Source: JAGPUQ01 sp963708735 (lineage in GTDB: Bacteria > Pseudomonadota > Gammaproteobacteria > Pseudomonadales > Porticoccaceae). Taken from it: a stretch of 64,000 nucleotides of DNA. The position numbers and the translations under genes are program-made. This document shows positions 43,321 to 51,171 of this stretch, piece by piece (within the stretch, counting starts at the first letter, position 1; each line of letters starts with the position of its first letter). The stretch is from assembly GCA_963708735.1 (NCBI GenBank), contig CAVPTW010000014.1:68386-132385 (forward strand), read 5' to 3'. The notes under the pieces are model-generated. The model had not been told where the DNA came from. It saw only the letters and a list, made by a program, of their open reading frames with translations, and searched no databases.

Positions 43321-43566
43321 ATGAAAACCACACTTGAACTCCCCGACCCGCTGATGCGCGAAGTGAAAATCCTCGCCGCGCAAAGCAACCGCAAGCTGAA
43401 GGACGTAGTGGCCGAATTGATCACCCGCGGGCTCCAAAAAGCACCGCCTGCGGCGGAACCGCCGCTGGATCTGACGCAATGCCTTGGCAAGTGGCCCCAT
43501 TACCAATCGCTGGACGAAGTAGTGGAGTACGTCCGCGAACTGCGCAAGGATCGCGATGAGGATTGA
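43321..43566 (+). CDS. VapB-like ribbon-helix-helix antitoxin
   Basis: The 81-residue protein begins MKTTLELPDPLMREVKILAAQ, a ribbon-helix-helix DNA-binding start, followed by a helix (KLKDVVAELITRGL) and a C-terminal tail (SLDEVVEYVRELRKDRDED) that would wrap a PIN toxin. It lies 35 bases after res and overlaps the toxin gene by 11 bases, the usual antitoxin-toxin layout. It should neutralise the toxin and repress the pair's own promoter. An addiction role stabilising the restriction locus is likely but not shown. Confidence 0.87.
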   Translation: MKTTLELPDPLMREVKILAAQSNRKLKDVVAELITRGLQKAPPAAEPPLDLTQCLGKWPHYQSLDEVVEYVRELRKDRDED

Positions 43567-44014
43567 CGCACTGCTCGGCCAGCGCGTGTATCTGGACACC
43601 AATGCCCTGATCTACGCTTTCGAAGGTGATCCGGCCACGCAGCCGGCCGGCGTCGCGGCGCTCATGGGCGCCGTCACCCGGCATGAAGTGACGGCCTACG
43701 CGTCGCTGCTCGTGCGTGCGGAAGTGCTGGTACTGCCATTGAAGAGCGGCAATCAGCCACAAATCGCGTTCTACCGCCGCCTGCTGGATGAGTCCGGTCC
43801 GATCCGCATTGCAGCGCTTACCCCCGCGGTCGCCGATGCCGCCGCAGCGCTGCGAGCAGTGCATTCGGCGCTGAAACTGGTGGATGCGCTGCACCTTGCC
43901 GCTGCAATCGAAGCCAGTTGCCGAATCTTCGTCAGCGGGGACGTTCGTCTGCGCGCCGCTGCAAAAAGCCGTATTACCGTGCTGTCCTACGACCAACTCG
44001 CGGTGCAGCCATGA
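43556..44014 (+). CDS. VapC-like PIN-domain toxin
   Basis: The 152-residue PIN domain has all the acidic residues expected for metal-dependent RNase activity: D14 in YLDTNALIY, E56, D110 in LVDALHLAAA and D129 in FVSGDVRL. VapC toxins cleave specific RNAs, usually tRNA or rRNA, and stop growth when the antitoxin is lost. Its stop overlaps the ATG of the mod-start remnant as ATGA, so in the ancestral locus the toxin was probably coupled directly to mod. Confidence 0.88.
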   Translation: MRIDALLGQRVYLDTNALIYAFEGDPATQPAGVAALMGAVTRHEVTAYASLLVRAEVLVLPLKSGNQPQIAFYRRLLDESGPIRIAALTPAVADAAAALRAVHSALKLVDALHLAAAIEASCRIFVSGDVRLRAAAKSRITVLSYDQLAVQP

Positions 44015-44105
44015 GCAAACCACCCAAACCCACCTACGAACTCACCGCCGCCGAGCAGCGCAACCTGATCGCGCTGCTCGGCCAAAGCAGGCCGCCGCCG
44101 GAGTT
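44011..44105 (+). repeat. Remnant copy of the mod gene 5' end
   Basis: From ATG 44011 the translated text YELTAAEQRNLIALLGQSRPPPE matches the start of Mod (YELTDAEQRDLIALLQQGRPLPE). At DNA level 44035-44079 and 46398-46442 differ at only two of 45 positions. After about 44105 the similarity stops. The remnant stays in frame with the downstream AlbA_2 gene, so a 47-residue extension of that protein is possible. Confidence 0.85.
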
Positions 44106-44154
44106 CACCGGTTTGGCCCACGCCCCCCTTTGCCGAATACCAGGAGGCTGTGCC

Positions 44155-45363
44155 ATGAATCCACTCAGCGATGCTGAACTGACCGCGCTGCTGGATGATC
44201 TGGAATCGGATTGTGTCGAGCGCAAGGCAGCATGGGCAGGAGACGCCCCCGAAAAAACCCGGCAGGCAGTCTGTGCGTTTGCGAACGATTTACCCAACCA
44301 CGGCCAACCGGGGATCGTATTCATCGGCGCCAACGACGATGGCAGCGCCGCCATCATCGCGGTCACCGACCGACTTCTGCAAACGCTTTCCGATATCAAG
44401 ACCGACGGCAAGACCGTCCCACCACCCACCCTTACGGTGGAACGGCGTGTCCTGAAAGACGCTCCTATGGCGCTCATCACGGTCTGGCCGGCCGATGCGC
44501 CACCTGTGCGTTATGAGGGTCGGATCTGGATTCGAATCGGCCCGCGTCGCGGTCTGGCGAGCGCGCAGGACGAGCGCATCCTCAACGAAAAGCGTCGCTA
44601 CCGCGACCTGCATTTCGAGGCCCATCCGATTGCAGCAAGTTCACTCAGCGATCTCAGTCGGGCGATCTTCGAGCAGGAATATCTGCCGAATGCAGTGGCC
44701 GCCGACGTGCTTGCTGCCAACGAGCGCAGCTTTGAGCAGCGGCTCGCCTCCTGCGGCATGGTGGTGTCGGCTGATGAGCCGACGCCGACGGTGCTTGGGC
44801 AGCTTGTGCTCGGTATCTCGCCACGCACCTGGATCCCCGGCAGCTACATCCAGTTTCTGCGCATCCATGGCACCACTCTGGGTGATCCCATCGCCGACGA
44901 GGCCGAGATCGACGGCACCATAGGCTCGATGCTCAGGCGTCTGGACGAAAAACTGAACGCACATCTCACCACCCGCGTCGATTTCACCTCGCAGGACCGG
45001 GAAGTACGCCGCAGCCCCTATCCGATGGTGGCGCTGCAGCAACTGGCGCGGAATGCCGTTCTGCATCGCACCTATGAGGGCACCAATGCGCCGGTGAAGC
45101 TCTACTGGTTTGACGACCGCATTGAGATCATCAACAGCGGCGGGCCATATGGCAGCATGACGAAGCAGAATTTCGGCAAACCCGGATTCTCCGATTACCG
45201 AAACCCGCAACTCGCCGCGGCGTTCAAGGTGCTCGGCTACGCGCAGCGTTTCGGCGCCGGGATCACCTTGGCCCGTCAGGCGCTGGAAAAGAACGGCAAC
45301 CCGCCCCCGGAATTCGAGATCGAACAGAATTTCGTTATGGTGATTGTCAGGAGAGCGCCATGA
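44155..45363 (+). CDS. AlbA_2 (Schlafen-type) domain protein with C-terminal ATP-binding domain
   Basis: The start at ATG 44155 has AGGAGG seven bases upstream. The first 130 of 402 residues form an AlbA_2 domain (ESDCVERKAAWAGD, then VCAFANDLPNHGQPGIVFIGANDDG). The C-terminal half has an HATPase_c_4-type domain (LQQLARNAVLHRTYEGTNAP, WFDDRIEIINSGG, and YAQRFGAGITLARQAL). This domain pair is annotated as transcriptional regulators or RecG-like proteins; AlbA_2 occurs in several phage-defence and tRNA-cutting Schlafen systems. Here it is coupled (ATGA) to a ParA-like ATPase and inserted into a type III restriction locus, so a defence role is likely but unproven. Confidence 0.85.
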   Translation: MNPLSDAELTALLDDLESDCVERKAAWAGDAPEKTRQAVCAFANDLPNHGQPGIVFIGANDDGSAAIIAVTDRLLQTLSDIKTDGKTVPPPTLTVERRVLKDAPMALITVWPADAPPVRYEGRIWIRIGPRRGLASAQDERILNEKRRYRDLHFEAHPIAASSLSDLSRAIFEQEYLPNAVAADVLAANERSFEQRLASCGMVVSADEPTPTVLGQLVLGISPRTWIPGSYIQFLRIHGTTLGDPIADEAEIDGTIGSMLRRLDEKLNAHLTTRVDFTSQDREVRRSPYPMVALQQLARNAVLHRTYEGTNAPVKLYWFDDRIEIINSGGPYGSMTKQNFGKPGFSDYRNPQLAAAFKVLGYAQRFGAGITLARQALEKNGNPPPEFEIEQNFVMVIVRRAP

Positions 45364-46370
45364 GTGTTCCTGTCCTCACCTTTTTCAATAACAAGGGTGG
45401 CGTTGGCAAGACCTCGCTCGTGTTTCACCTGGCCTGGATGCTGTCCGAGATGGGCAAGCGCGTGGTGGCCATTGACCTCGATCCGCAAGCCAACCTGACG
45501 TCGGCTTTTTTGTCGGAAGACGAGCTGGAAATTCTGTGGGATCCCGACAACACGGCACCACGCAACACCACCATTTACCAGTGCATCAAGCCGCTCATGG
45601 AAGTCGGCGACATCCTTCCTCCGCAAACCCGATCCATCAATTCACGTCTGCAACTGGTGCCCGGCGATCTGGCCTTGGCGGGGTTTGAAGATGCGCTGTC
45701 GGAGGCTTGGCCGGCTGCCATGGGCTCCACCAACCACTACCGCCCCATGCGCCTGCTGTCGGCGTTCTGGCAGGTGGCCCAAATGGCAGCGACTGAGCAC
45801 CAGGCGGATATGATTCTTGCCGACGTCGGGCCGCACTTGGGCGCCATCAATCGTTCCGCATTGATTGCGAGCGACCACGTTGTTATTCCCCTTGCCGCCG
45901 ATCTCTTTTCGTTGCAGGGCCTGCGCAACCTCGGCCCCACCTTGCGGACCTGGCGGACCGACTGGAAGAAGCGAGTGGACAACTGGCCCAATCCAGCTTT
46001 CGCGCTGCCGGCCGGTGCCATGCAACCCGTGGGCTACGTCCTCATGCAGCACACCGAGCGCCTGTCGCGTCCTGTCCAGGCTTACAAAAAGTGGGCAGAC
46101 AAAATTCCCGAGACGTATCAAAAAAGCGTGTTGAATCAAACCGTCTCGCCAAAAATTCAGCCCATCGATGGCCATTGCCTGGCTCGGCTGAAACACTACC
46201 GCAGCCTCGCGCCCATGGCGCAGGAAGCACATAAACCCATCTTTCAGCTCACCACGGCCGACGGTGCCATCGGTAGCCATGCCCAAGCGGTGAAGCAGGC
46301 CTGGAGCGACTTCAAGGCGCTGGCCGTTGCCATTCTCGAACGCATTGAACCACCCCAATCGGCACCCTGA
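45360..46370 (+). CDS. ParA/MinD-like ATPase
   Basis: The 336-residue protein begins VLTFFNNKGGVGKTSL with the deviant Walker A KGGVGKTS at 12-19, then AIDLDPQANLTSAFL at 37-51 and a Walker B-like MILADVGPHLGAINRSAL. It is a complete ParA-type P-loop ATPase of the kind that dimerises on ATP and binds DNA or membranes. No parB gene or parS-like repeats lie nearby. It overlaps the AlbA_2 stop as ATGA and ends three bases before mod, so all three are probably translated from one mRNA. A role in partition seems unlikely; acting as the switch of a two-gene defence module is a working idea. Confidence 0.88.
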   Translation: MSVPVLTFFNNKGGVGKTSLVFHLAWMLSEMGKRVVAIDLDPQANLTSAFLSEDELEILWDPDNTAPRNTTIYQCIKPLMEVGDILPPQTRSINSRLQLVPGDLALAGFEDALSEAWPAAMGSTNHYRPMRLLSAFWQVAQMAATEHQADMILADVGPHLGAINRSALIASDHVVIPLAADLFSLQGLRNLGPTLRTWRTDWKKRVDNWPNPAFALPAGAMQPVGYVLMQHTERLSRPVQAYKKWADKIPETYQKSVLNQTVSPKIQPIDGHCLARLKHYRSLAPMAQEAHKPIFQLTTADGAIGSHAQAVKQAWSDFKALAVAILERIEPPQSAP

Positions 46371-46373
46371 ACG

Positions 46374-48798
46374 ATGGCCCGTCAAGACAAAAAAGCCTAC
46401 GAACTCACCGACGCCGAGCAGCGCGACCTGATCGCGCTGCTCCAGCAGGGCCGGCCGCTGCCGGAGAAGTACCGCTTCATCCTGTTCGAGGACAAGCGCG
46501 AGGTCGAGCTGGTGTGGAACGGCAAGACGCGCGATGTCTGCACCACGGTGCTGCCGTTCCAGACGCTGGAGCACATCGACGAGCCGCGCACCGAAACCAG
46601 AATGCAGGAAGACCTGTTCGACAGCCGCGGCCGCCAGTTGCGCGGCTGGAGCAACAAGCTGATCTGGGGCGACAACAAGCTGATTCTGTCGTCGCTGAAG
46701 GCCGGTGCGCTGCGCCAGCAGATCGAGGACGCCGGCGGCCTGAAACTGATCTACATCGACCCGCCCTTCGACGTCGGTGCCGACTTCTCCATGGATATCG
46801 AGATCGGCGGCGAGACCTTCCACAAGGAACCGAACCTGCTGGAGCAGATCGCCTACCGCGACACCTGGGGGCGCGGCGCGGATTCGTTTATCGCCATGAT
46901 CTACGAGCGGCTGATTTTGATGCGGGATTTGATGCACGAGGAGGCAAACATTTTCGTCCATTGTGATTGGCGCGTGAATTCATTCATGCGTCTGGCATTG
47001 AACGAAGTATTTGGCACAAATAGCTTCGTGAATGAGATTATTTGGCAGAAGTGCAACACGAAGAATTACACATCCAGATCACTCAGTAATATCCACGACA
47101 CGATCTTCTATTACTCGAAGACGCGCGGTTATCGCTTCAATGAAATCTACGATGAGTTAAGCTCAGAGTATGTTGAAACTGCATACCGCCACACTGATGA
47201 AAAAAAGAGACGGTATAGGTTGTTGCCTTTGCACGCTCCGGGTCGAAGGAGCGGCCAAACCGGTGACGAATGGAAAGGGATGAGGCCACTTGAGGGCAAT
47301 CACTGGCGTTTTCACCCAGATACTCTTGATGACATGGATGCGAAGGGGTTGATTGAGATCAGCAAGACTGGTGTCCCTGCTTATCGGAAATATCTCGATG
47401 ATTCTGAGGGCGTTCGCGTCGGTACAATCTGGCTAGATGCCAAACAACTTCCCGATTCGGAGAAAGTTGATTATCCGACCCAAAAACCAACAACAATTAT
47501 CGAAAAGATTTTGAAAATCGGCAGCAACGAAGGCGATCTGGTCGCCGATTTCTTCTGCGGCTCCGGCACCACGGCGGCGGTGGCGGAAAAACTCGGCCGC
47601 AAGTGGATCGCCACCGACCTCGGCAAGTTCGGCATCCACACCACGCGCAAGCGGCTGATCGGCGTGCAGCGTGAGCTGAAGGACGGCGGAAAAAGACTTC
47701 CGTGCCTTCGAGGTGCTGAACCTGGGCCGCTACGAGCGCCAGGCCTACCTGAACGTCGGCGGCCGGCTGACCGGTGCGCAGAAGGAACAGGCACTGGCCC
47801 AAAAGGAAAACGAATTCCGCGAGCTGATCCTGCGCGCCTACAAGGCCACCGCCTTTGGCGGCAGCGCAGGTGCCGGTTCCGCAACCGCCCCGCAGGACGG
47901 TTTTTTCCACGGCGCGCGCAACGGCCGGCTGGTGGTGATCGGCCCGATCAACCTGCCCGTGGGGCGGCTGTTCGTGGAAGAAGTCATCACCGAATGCCGC
48001 AAGCGCGGCGCCACGCGGGTGGACGTGCTGGCCTTCGAGTTCGAGATGGGGCTGTTCCCGGCGGTGCTCGAAGAAGCGCGCGGCAAGGGCATCGACCTGA
48101 CCCCGAAATACATCCCCGCCGAAGTGTTCGACAAGCGCGCCGTGGACAAGGGCCAGGTGGTGTTCCACGACATCAGCTTCGTCGAGGCCACGCCGCGCTA
48201 CGACAAGAAGGACAAACTCACTGTCCAGATCGAGCTGACCGACTTCTCGGTCTACTACACCCAGGGCGCCTTTGAGGCCGCGATTGCCGCCATGAAGGAA
48301 GGCAAGAGCGAGGTCATGTGCGAACAGGGCCAGCTCTACAAGGTGAGCAAGAGCAAGGACGGCATCGTCACCCGCGAGCGCCTGACCCGCCACTGGACCG
48401 ACTGGGTGGATTACTGGGCGGTGGACTTCGACTACATGAGCCGCAAGGAGATCATCAAGGTGGCGAAGAACATGGGCCTTGATTCCGTCATTCCCGCGAA
48501 CGCGGGAATCCAGTCTTCGAGCACGCCCACCACATCCGACATGGATTCCCGCCGGAGCCTGCCCTCGACTCCGATCGGGGGCGGGAATGACGAAGTGGTG
48601 GAATTCGAAGAGCGCTGGACCGGCGGCTATATCTTCGAGAACGAATGGCAGAGCTTCCGCACCCGCCGCAACCGCGATCTGGAACTGACCACCGCCCTGC
48701 ACAGCTACGACCGGCCGGGGCGCTACACCGTGGCGGTGAAAGTCATCGATATTTTCGGCAACGACACCATGACGCTGGTGCCGGTGAATGTGGGGTGA
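46374..48798 (+). pseudogene. mod: Type III DNA methyltransferase Mod subunit, frameshifted at an A-run near 47692
   Basis: From ATG 46374 the frame encodes the N-terminal Mod region, DPPF at 129-132 (motif IV), a central variable region (about 180-370) and ADFFCGSGTT (motif I, 391-400), the order seen in beta-class adenine methyltransferases. At an A5 run (47691-47695) the frame is lost. The protein continues one frame over as KDFRAFEVLNLGRYERQAYLNVGG to 48798. One A too many explains it, giving a protein of about 808 residues. The C-terminal part also holds an in-frame inverted-repeat element (48486-48592). The central region is visibly richer in A and T than its surroundings, as expected for a swapped target-recognition domain. 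Confidence 0.87.
48486..48592. repeat. Miniature inverted-repeat element inside mod, copy 2
   Basis: The 107-base element has perfect 12-bp terminal inverted repeats, CGTCATTCCCGC (48486-48497) and GCGGGAATGACG (48581-48592), and inner inverted pieces (GATTCCCGC with GCGGGAATC). It is translated in frame as SVIPANAGIQ...GGGNDEV between MSRKEIIKVAKNMG and EFEERWTGGY. The reading VIPANAGIQ is a common product of such elements in proteobacterial genes. Confidence 0.85.
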
Positions 48799-48902
48799 GG
48801 GAGCGCCCAGCCCTTCTTGGGCGGCGGGGAAGAGGGCATGGCAATTTACCCCGCCTTGCTTGGGGGCTAGCATAGTCGCGGGTTTGCGGCAGGAGCGGAC
48901 AA

Positions 48903-49448
48903 GTGAAGCGATGGACAAGGATTGGCGTTGTGGTCTGGCTGGGATGGGCTCCGCTGTGGGCGCTGGCGGGGCAGGCGCAGGTTTTCCCGCTGCCCGACAC
49001 GCCGGCCCCGAAGGATACGCAGGCCGAGCAGCAGCCTGACCAGGATGAGGTCAACATTCCCTTGCTTCCGGGTACGGCGGAGACCAAGCCCCCACCCATC
49101 ACCAACCCTGTTCCGCAAGCAGATGATCGCGGTTTGCGTGAACTTCCCCTGCCCACTCCGCAGCGTGTCGAGGCCAGTCGCTTGCCGCCCGTTGGCGATG
49201 ATGTACTGCAACGTTTCGGTCGGGCCTATCGGGACGTCGAGGCCATCAATGCCCGCTACGCGCTTTTGATGCCGACGGCGGACCCGGCAGAGCGCCAGAC
49301 GCTGGCGCAGGATGGCAATGCGGAAATGCGCGCGGCCATCGAGCGGGCCGGGCTGAGCGTGGTCGACTACAACGCGATTTCGCTGCGGCGCTGGCAGGAC
49401 GCGGCGTTTGCCAAAACCGTGAACACCGTGCTGAGTGCGAATCCCTGA
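48903..49448 (+). CDS. Exported DUF4168-like protein
   Basis: Starting at GTG 48903 (GGAG about eight bases upstream), the 181-residue protein has a signal peptide (VVVWLGWAPLWALAGQA), a Pro-rich low-complexity region (about 30-95) and a C-terminal helical part (RFGRAYRDVEAINARYALLM, then NAEMRAAIERAGLSVVDYNAISLRRWQD). The latter resembles DUF4168, a periplasmic domain of unknown function. It follows mod by 104 bases and is probably a separate gene. The downstream gap to 49569 holds only the convergent 3' ends. Confidence 0.78.
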   Translation: MKRWTRIGVVVWLGWAPLWALAGQAQVFPLPDTPAPKDTQAEQQPDQDEVNIPLLPGTAETKPPPITNPVPQADDRGLRELPLPTPQRVEASRLPPVGDDVLQRFGRAYRDVEAINARYALLMPTADPAERQTLAQDGNAEMRAAIERAGLSVVDYNAISLRRWQDAAFAKTVNTVLSANP

Positions 49449-49569
49449 AGCATTCCGCGCGGGGATAGCGGAGAGCGCTGATCCATTCCCTTATCTCGAT
49501 GCGTGCAGCACCCTCGCGATCCGTGGGTGAGTGCCCATTAATCCACTGCCGGGATCACTCCGCGTTCCT

Positions 49570-50109
49570 TCAGCGGCGGCGTTTGCCGTAGCTGCGGTAC
49601 TTCAGCAGTTTTCCATTGCGGAAGCTGGCGGTTGCCCGGCCCGTCCCGCGATCCGGATATTCCCAGAGTTCATCCTGTCCGCGGTCGCTCGATTCCTTCC
49701 CGATGCGGTCCGGTGTCCCCAGGATCAGGCGGACCTGGTCCTGAGTCATCCCGGCGACAACTTCCCGGCGCTGAAAGGCGTCTTCAATCTGCTTTTCCTT
49801 GGCATAGTTGGCCAGCCATTCGGCGTCGGCCTTGCGCTGTTGGGCGTCGGCTGCTGCATCTTCCTGTTGCCAGCGGCGCGTCGTTTCTGTTTTGGCGGCG
49901 GATTCATGCCGGTCGCGGCTTGCTTGCGCCGCTGGATCGCCCGCTCCGGCGCGGGTGGCCAATTCCGGGTCGATGCGCTCACCGGCGCAGGGATGATCGG
50001 TGTAGACGGTGCGGCCGTCCTGTTCGCAGCGGTAGATGTCGGCCTGTGCGGCCAGCGCCGCGAGCTGCAATCCCAGACCGAACATGATGATGTGCCGCTT
50101 GCTGGCCAT
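49570..50109 (-). CDS. Exported DUF4124 domain protein
   Basis: The 179-residue protein from ATG 50109 has a signal peptide (HIIMFGLGLQLAALAAQA) and then a DUF4124 domain with IYRCEQDGRTVYTDHPCAG, two Cys and the characteristic YxC and YTDxPC pattern. A charged coiled-coil region (about 60-125) and a C-terminal segment like the SmpA/OmlA fold (EVVAGMTQDQVRLILGTPDRIGKES) follow. DUF4124 proteins are periplasmic and of unknown function; the last part is often found in outer-membrane assembly or lipoprotein modules. Confidence 0.85.
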   Translation of the reverse strand: MASKRHIIMFGLGLQLAALAAQADIYRCEQDGRTVYTDHPCAGERIDPELATRAGAGDPAAQASRDRHESAAKTETTRRWQQEDAAADAQQRKADAEWLANYAKEKQIEDAFQRREVVAGMTQDQVRLILGTPDRIGKESSDRGQDELWEYPDRGTGRATASFRNGKLLKYRSYGKRRR

Positions 50110-50191
50110 GTGCGCGCTCCGCCGATGCCTGTCCATTTTTCGGCAGGCGGGCGGAAAGCATGAGCAGGGCGGGACGCTGCAAGCACCCTTT

Positions 50192-50215
50192 CCCCTGCGG
50201 CGGGCGCCGCAGGGG
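50192..50215. terminator. Hairpin after the LpxH-like gene
   Basis: A perfect 10-bp stem CCCCTGCGGC / GCCGCAGGGG with a GGGC loop lies 26 bases beyond the stop of the 50241-51038 gene. No T-run follows on the minus strand, so termination is possible but not typical. Confidence 0.45.
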
Positions 50216-50240
50216 TGGGTGGATCAGTCGCGGATGATCT

Positions 50241-51038
50241 TCAGGCGACGCGGCGCAGCACGGCGGTGCTGCGTTCGGTGCGGGCTTCGGCCCAGCGGAT
50301 CAGCGAGATTTCGCCTTGCGGATTTTCCGCCAGCGCGGTGCAGCTTTCCACCCAGTCGCCGCAATTGCAGTACTGCAGGTTGTGGATGCGGGAGATTTCG
50401 GCGTGGTGGATGTGGCCGCAGATGACGCCATCGATGCCATAGCGGGCGGCTTCGCGGGCCACGGCCTCCTCGTAGTTGCCGATGTACTTGACTGCCTCCT
50501 TGACCCGGCCCTTGACGAAGGCGGACAGCGACCAGTAGGGCTGGCCCATCGCCTGGCGGACCAGGTTCACGGGATGGTTGAGGCGCAGCAGGGCGTCGTA
50601 CATCTTGCTGCCGAACATGGCGGTGAGCTGGGAGTATTGCACCACGCTGTCGAATTCATCGCCGTGCAGCACCAGGAAGCGGCGGCCATCGGCGGTGGTG
50701 TGCATGGCGTGGCGATGAATGGCGATGCTGCCGAAAGTGGCGCCGGAATGGTCGCGGAACAAAGCGTCGTGGTTGCCAGGGATATAGATGACTTCAGTGC
50801 CCTGGCGCGAGGCCCCGAGCAGGAAACGCAGCACGTTGTTGTGCGCTTGCGGCCAGTAGATGCCGCGGCGCAGGGCCCAGACATCGATGATGTCGCCCAC
50901 CAGATAGAGCCGTTCGCAGGGATGCTGCTTCAGGAACTCCAGCAATAGCTCGGCCTGGCAGCCACGGCTGCCCAGGTGGACATCGGAAATCCAGATCGTG
51001 CGGTAATCGGGCGGGGTGGGGCTGGGTAGCGCGTGCAT
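50241..51038 (-). CDS. LpxH-like metallophosphoesterase (UDP-2,3-diacylglucosamine diphosphatase family)
   Basis: The 265-residue calcineurin-fold enzyme shows ISDVHLGSRG (DVH at 19-21), LVGDIIDVW, IPGNHD, LHGDEFD and the C-terminal GHIHHAEI, which together give the full dinuclear metal site. Proteins of this length are LpxH-like, and many (LpxH2) are of uncertain function. LpxH cleaves UDP-2,3-diacylglucosamine in lipid A synthesis. The next gene upstream is a GT4 glycosyltransferase on the same strand, a pairing seen in several proteobacteria. Confidence 0.87.
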   Translation of the reverse strand: MHALPSPTPPDYRTIWISDVHLGSRGCQAELLLEFLKQHPCERLYLVGDIIDVWALRRGIYWPQAHNNVLRFLLGASRQGTEVIYIPGNHDALFRDHSGATFGSIAIHRHAMHTTADGRRFLVLHGDEFDSVVQYSQLTAMFGSKMYDALLRLNHPVNLVRQAMGQPYWSLSAFVKGRVKEAVKYIGNYEEAVAREAARYGIDGVICGHIHHAEISRIHNLQYCNCGDWVESCTALAENPQGEISLIRWAEARTERSTAVLRRVA

Positions 51039-51171
51039 GGGGAATCCTCCGGTCGGGATGGGCGGCGGGTTCAGTTCATGGCGGCGGTAACAGGCGGTGT
51101 CCCGCCATCGTTGTGATTCATTGCGGTCCGTCGTCGGCGACACAATCCATCCCTGGCCAACATCGGGCTGT

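Noticed and set aside
40685..43333. 882-residue minus-strand open frame opposite res
   Set aside because: Antisense of the helicase and nuclease motifs, with no recognisable domain of its own.
45360..46370. ParA-like ATPase as a plasmid partition or chromosome segregation gene
   Set aside because: No ParB gene or parS-like repeats are nearby, and it is translationally coupled to an AlbA_2 protein and mod. A partition role is not supported.
40477..48903. Defence island as part of a prophage or integrative element
   Set aside because: No integrase, transposase gene, tRNA end or attachment repeats were found at the borders. Only small inverted-repeat elements are visible.
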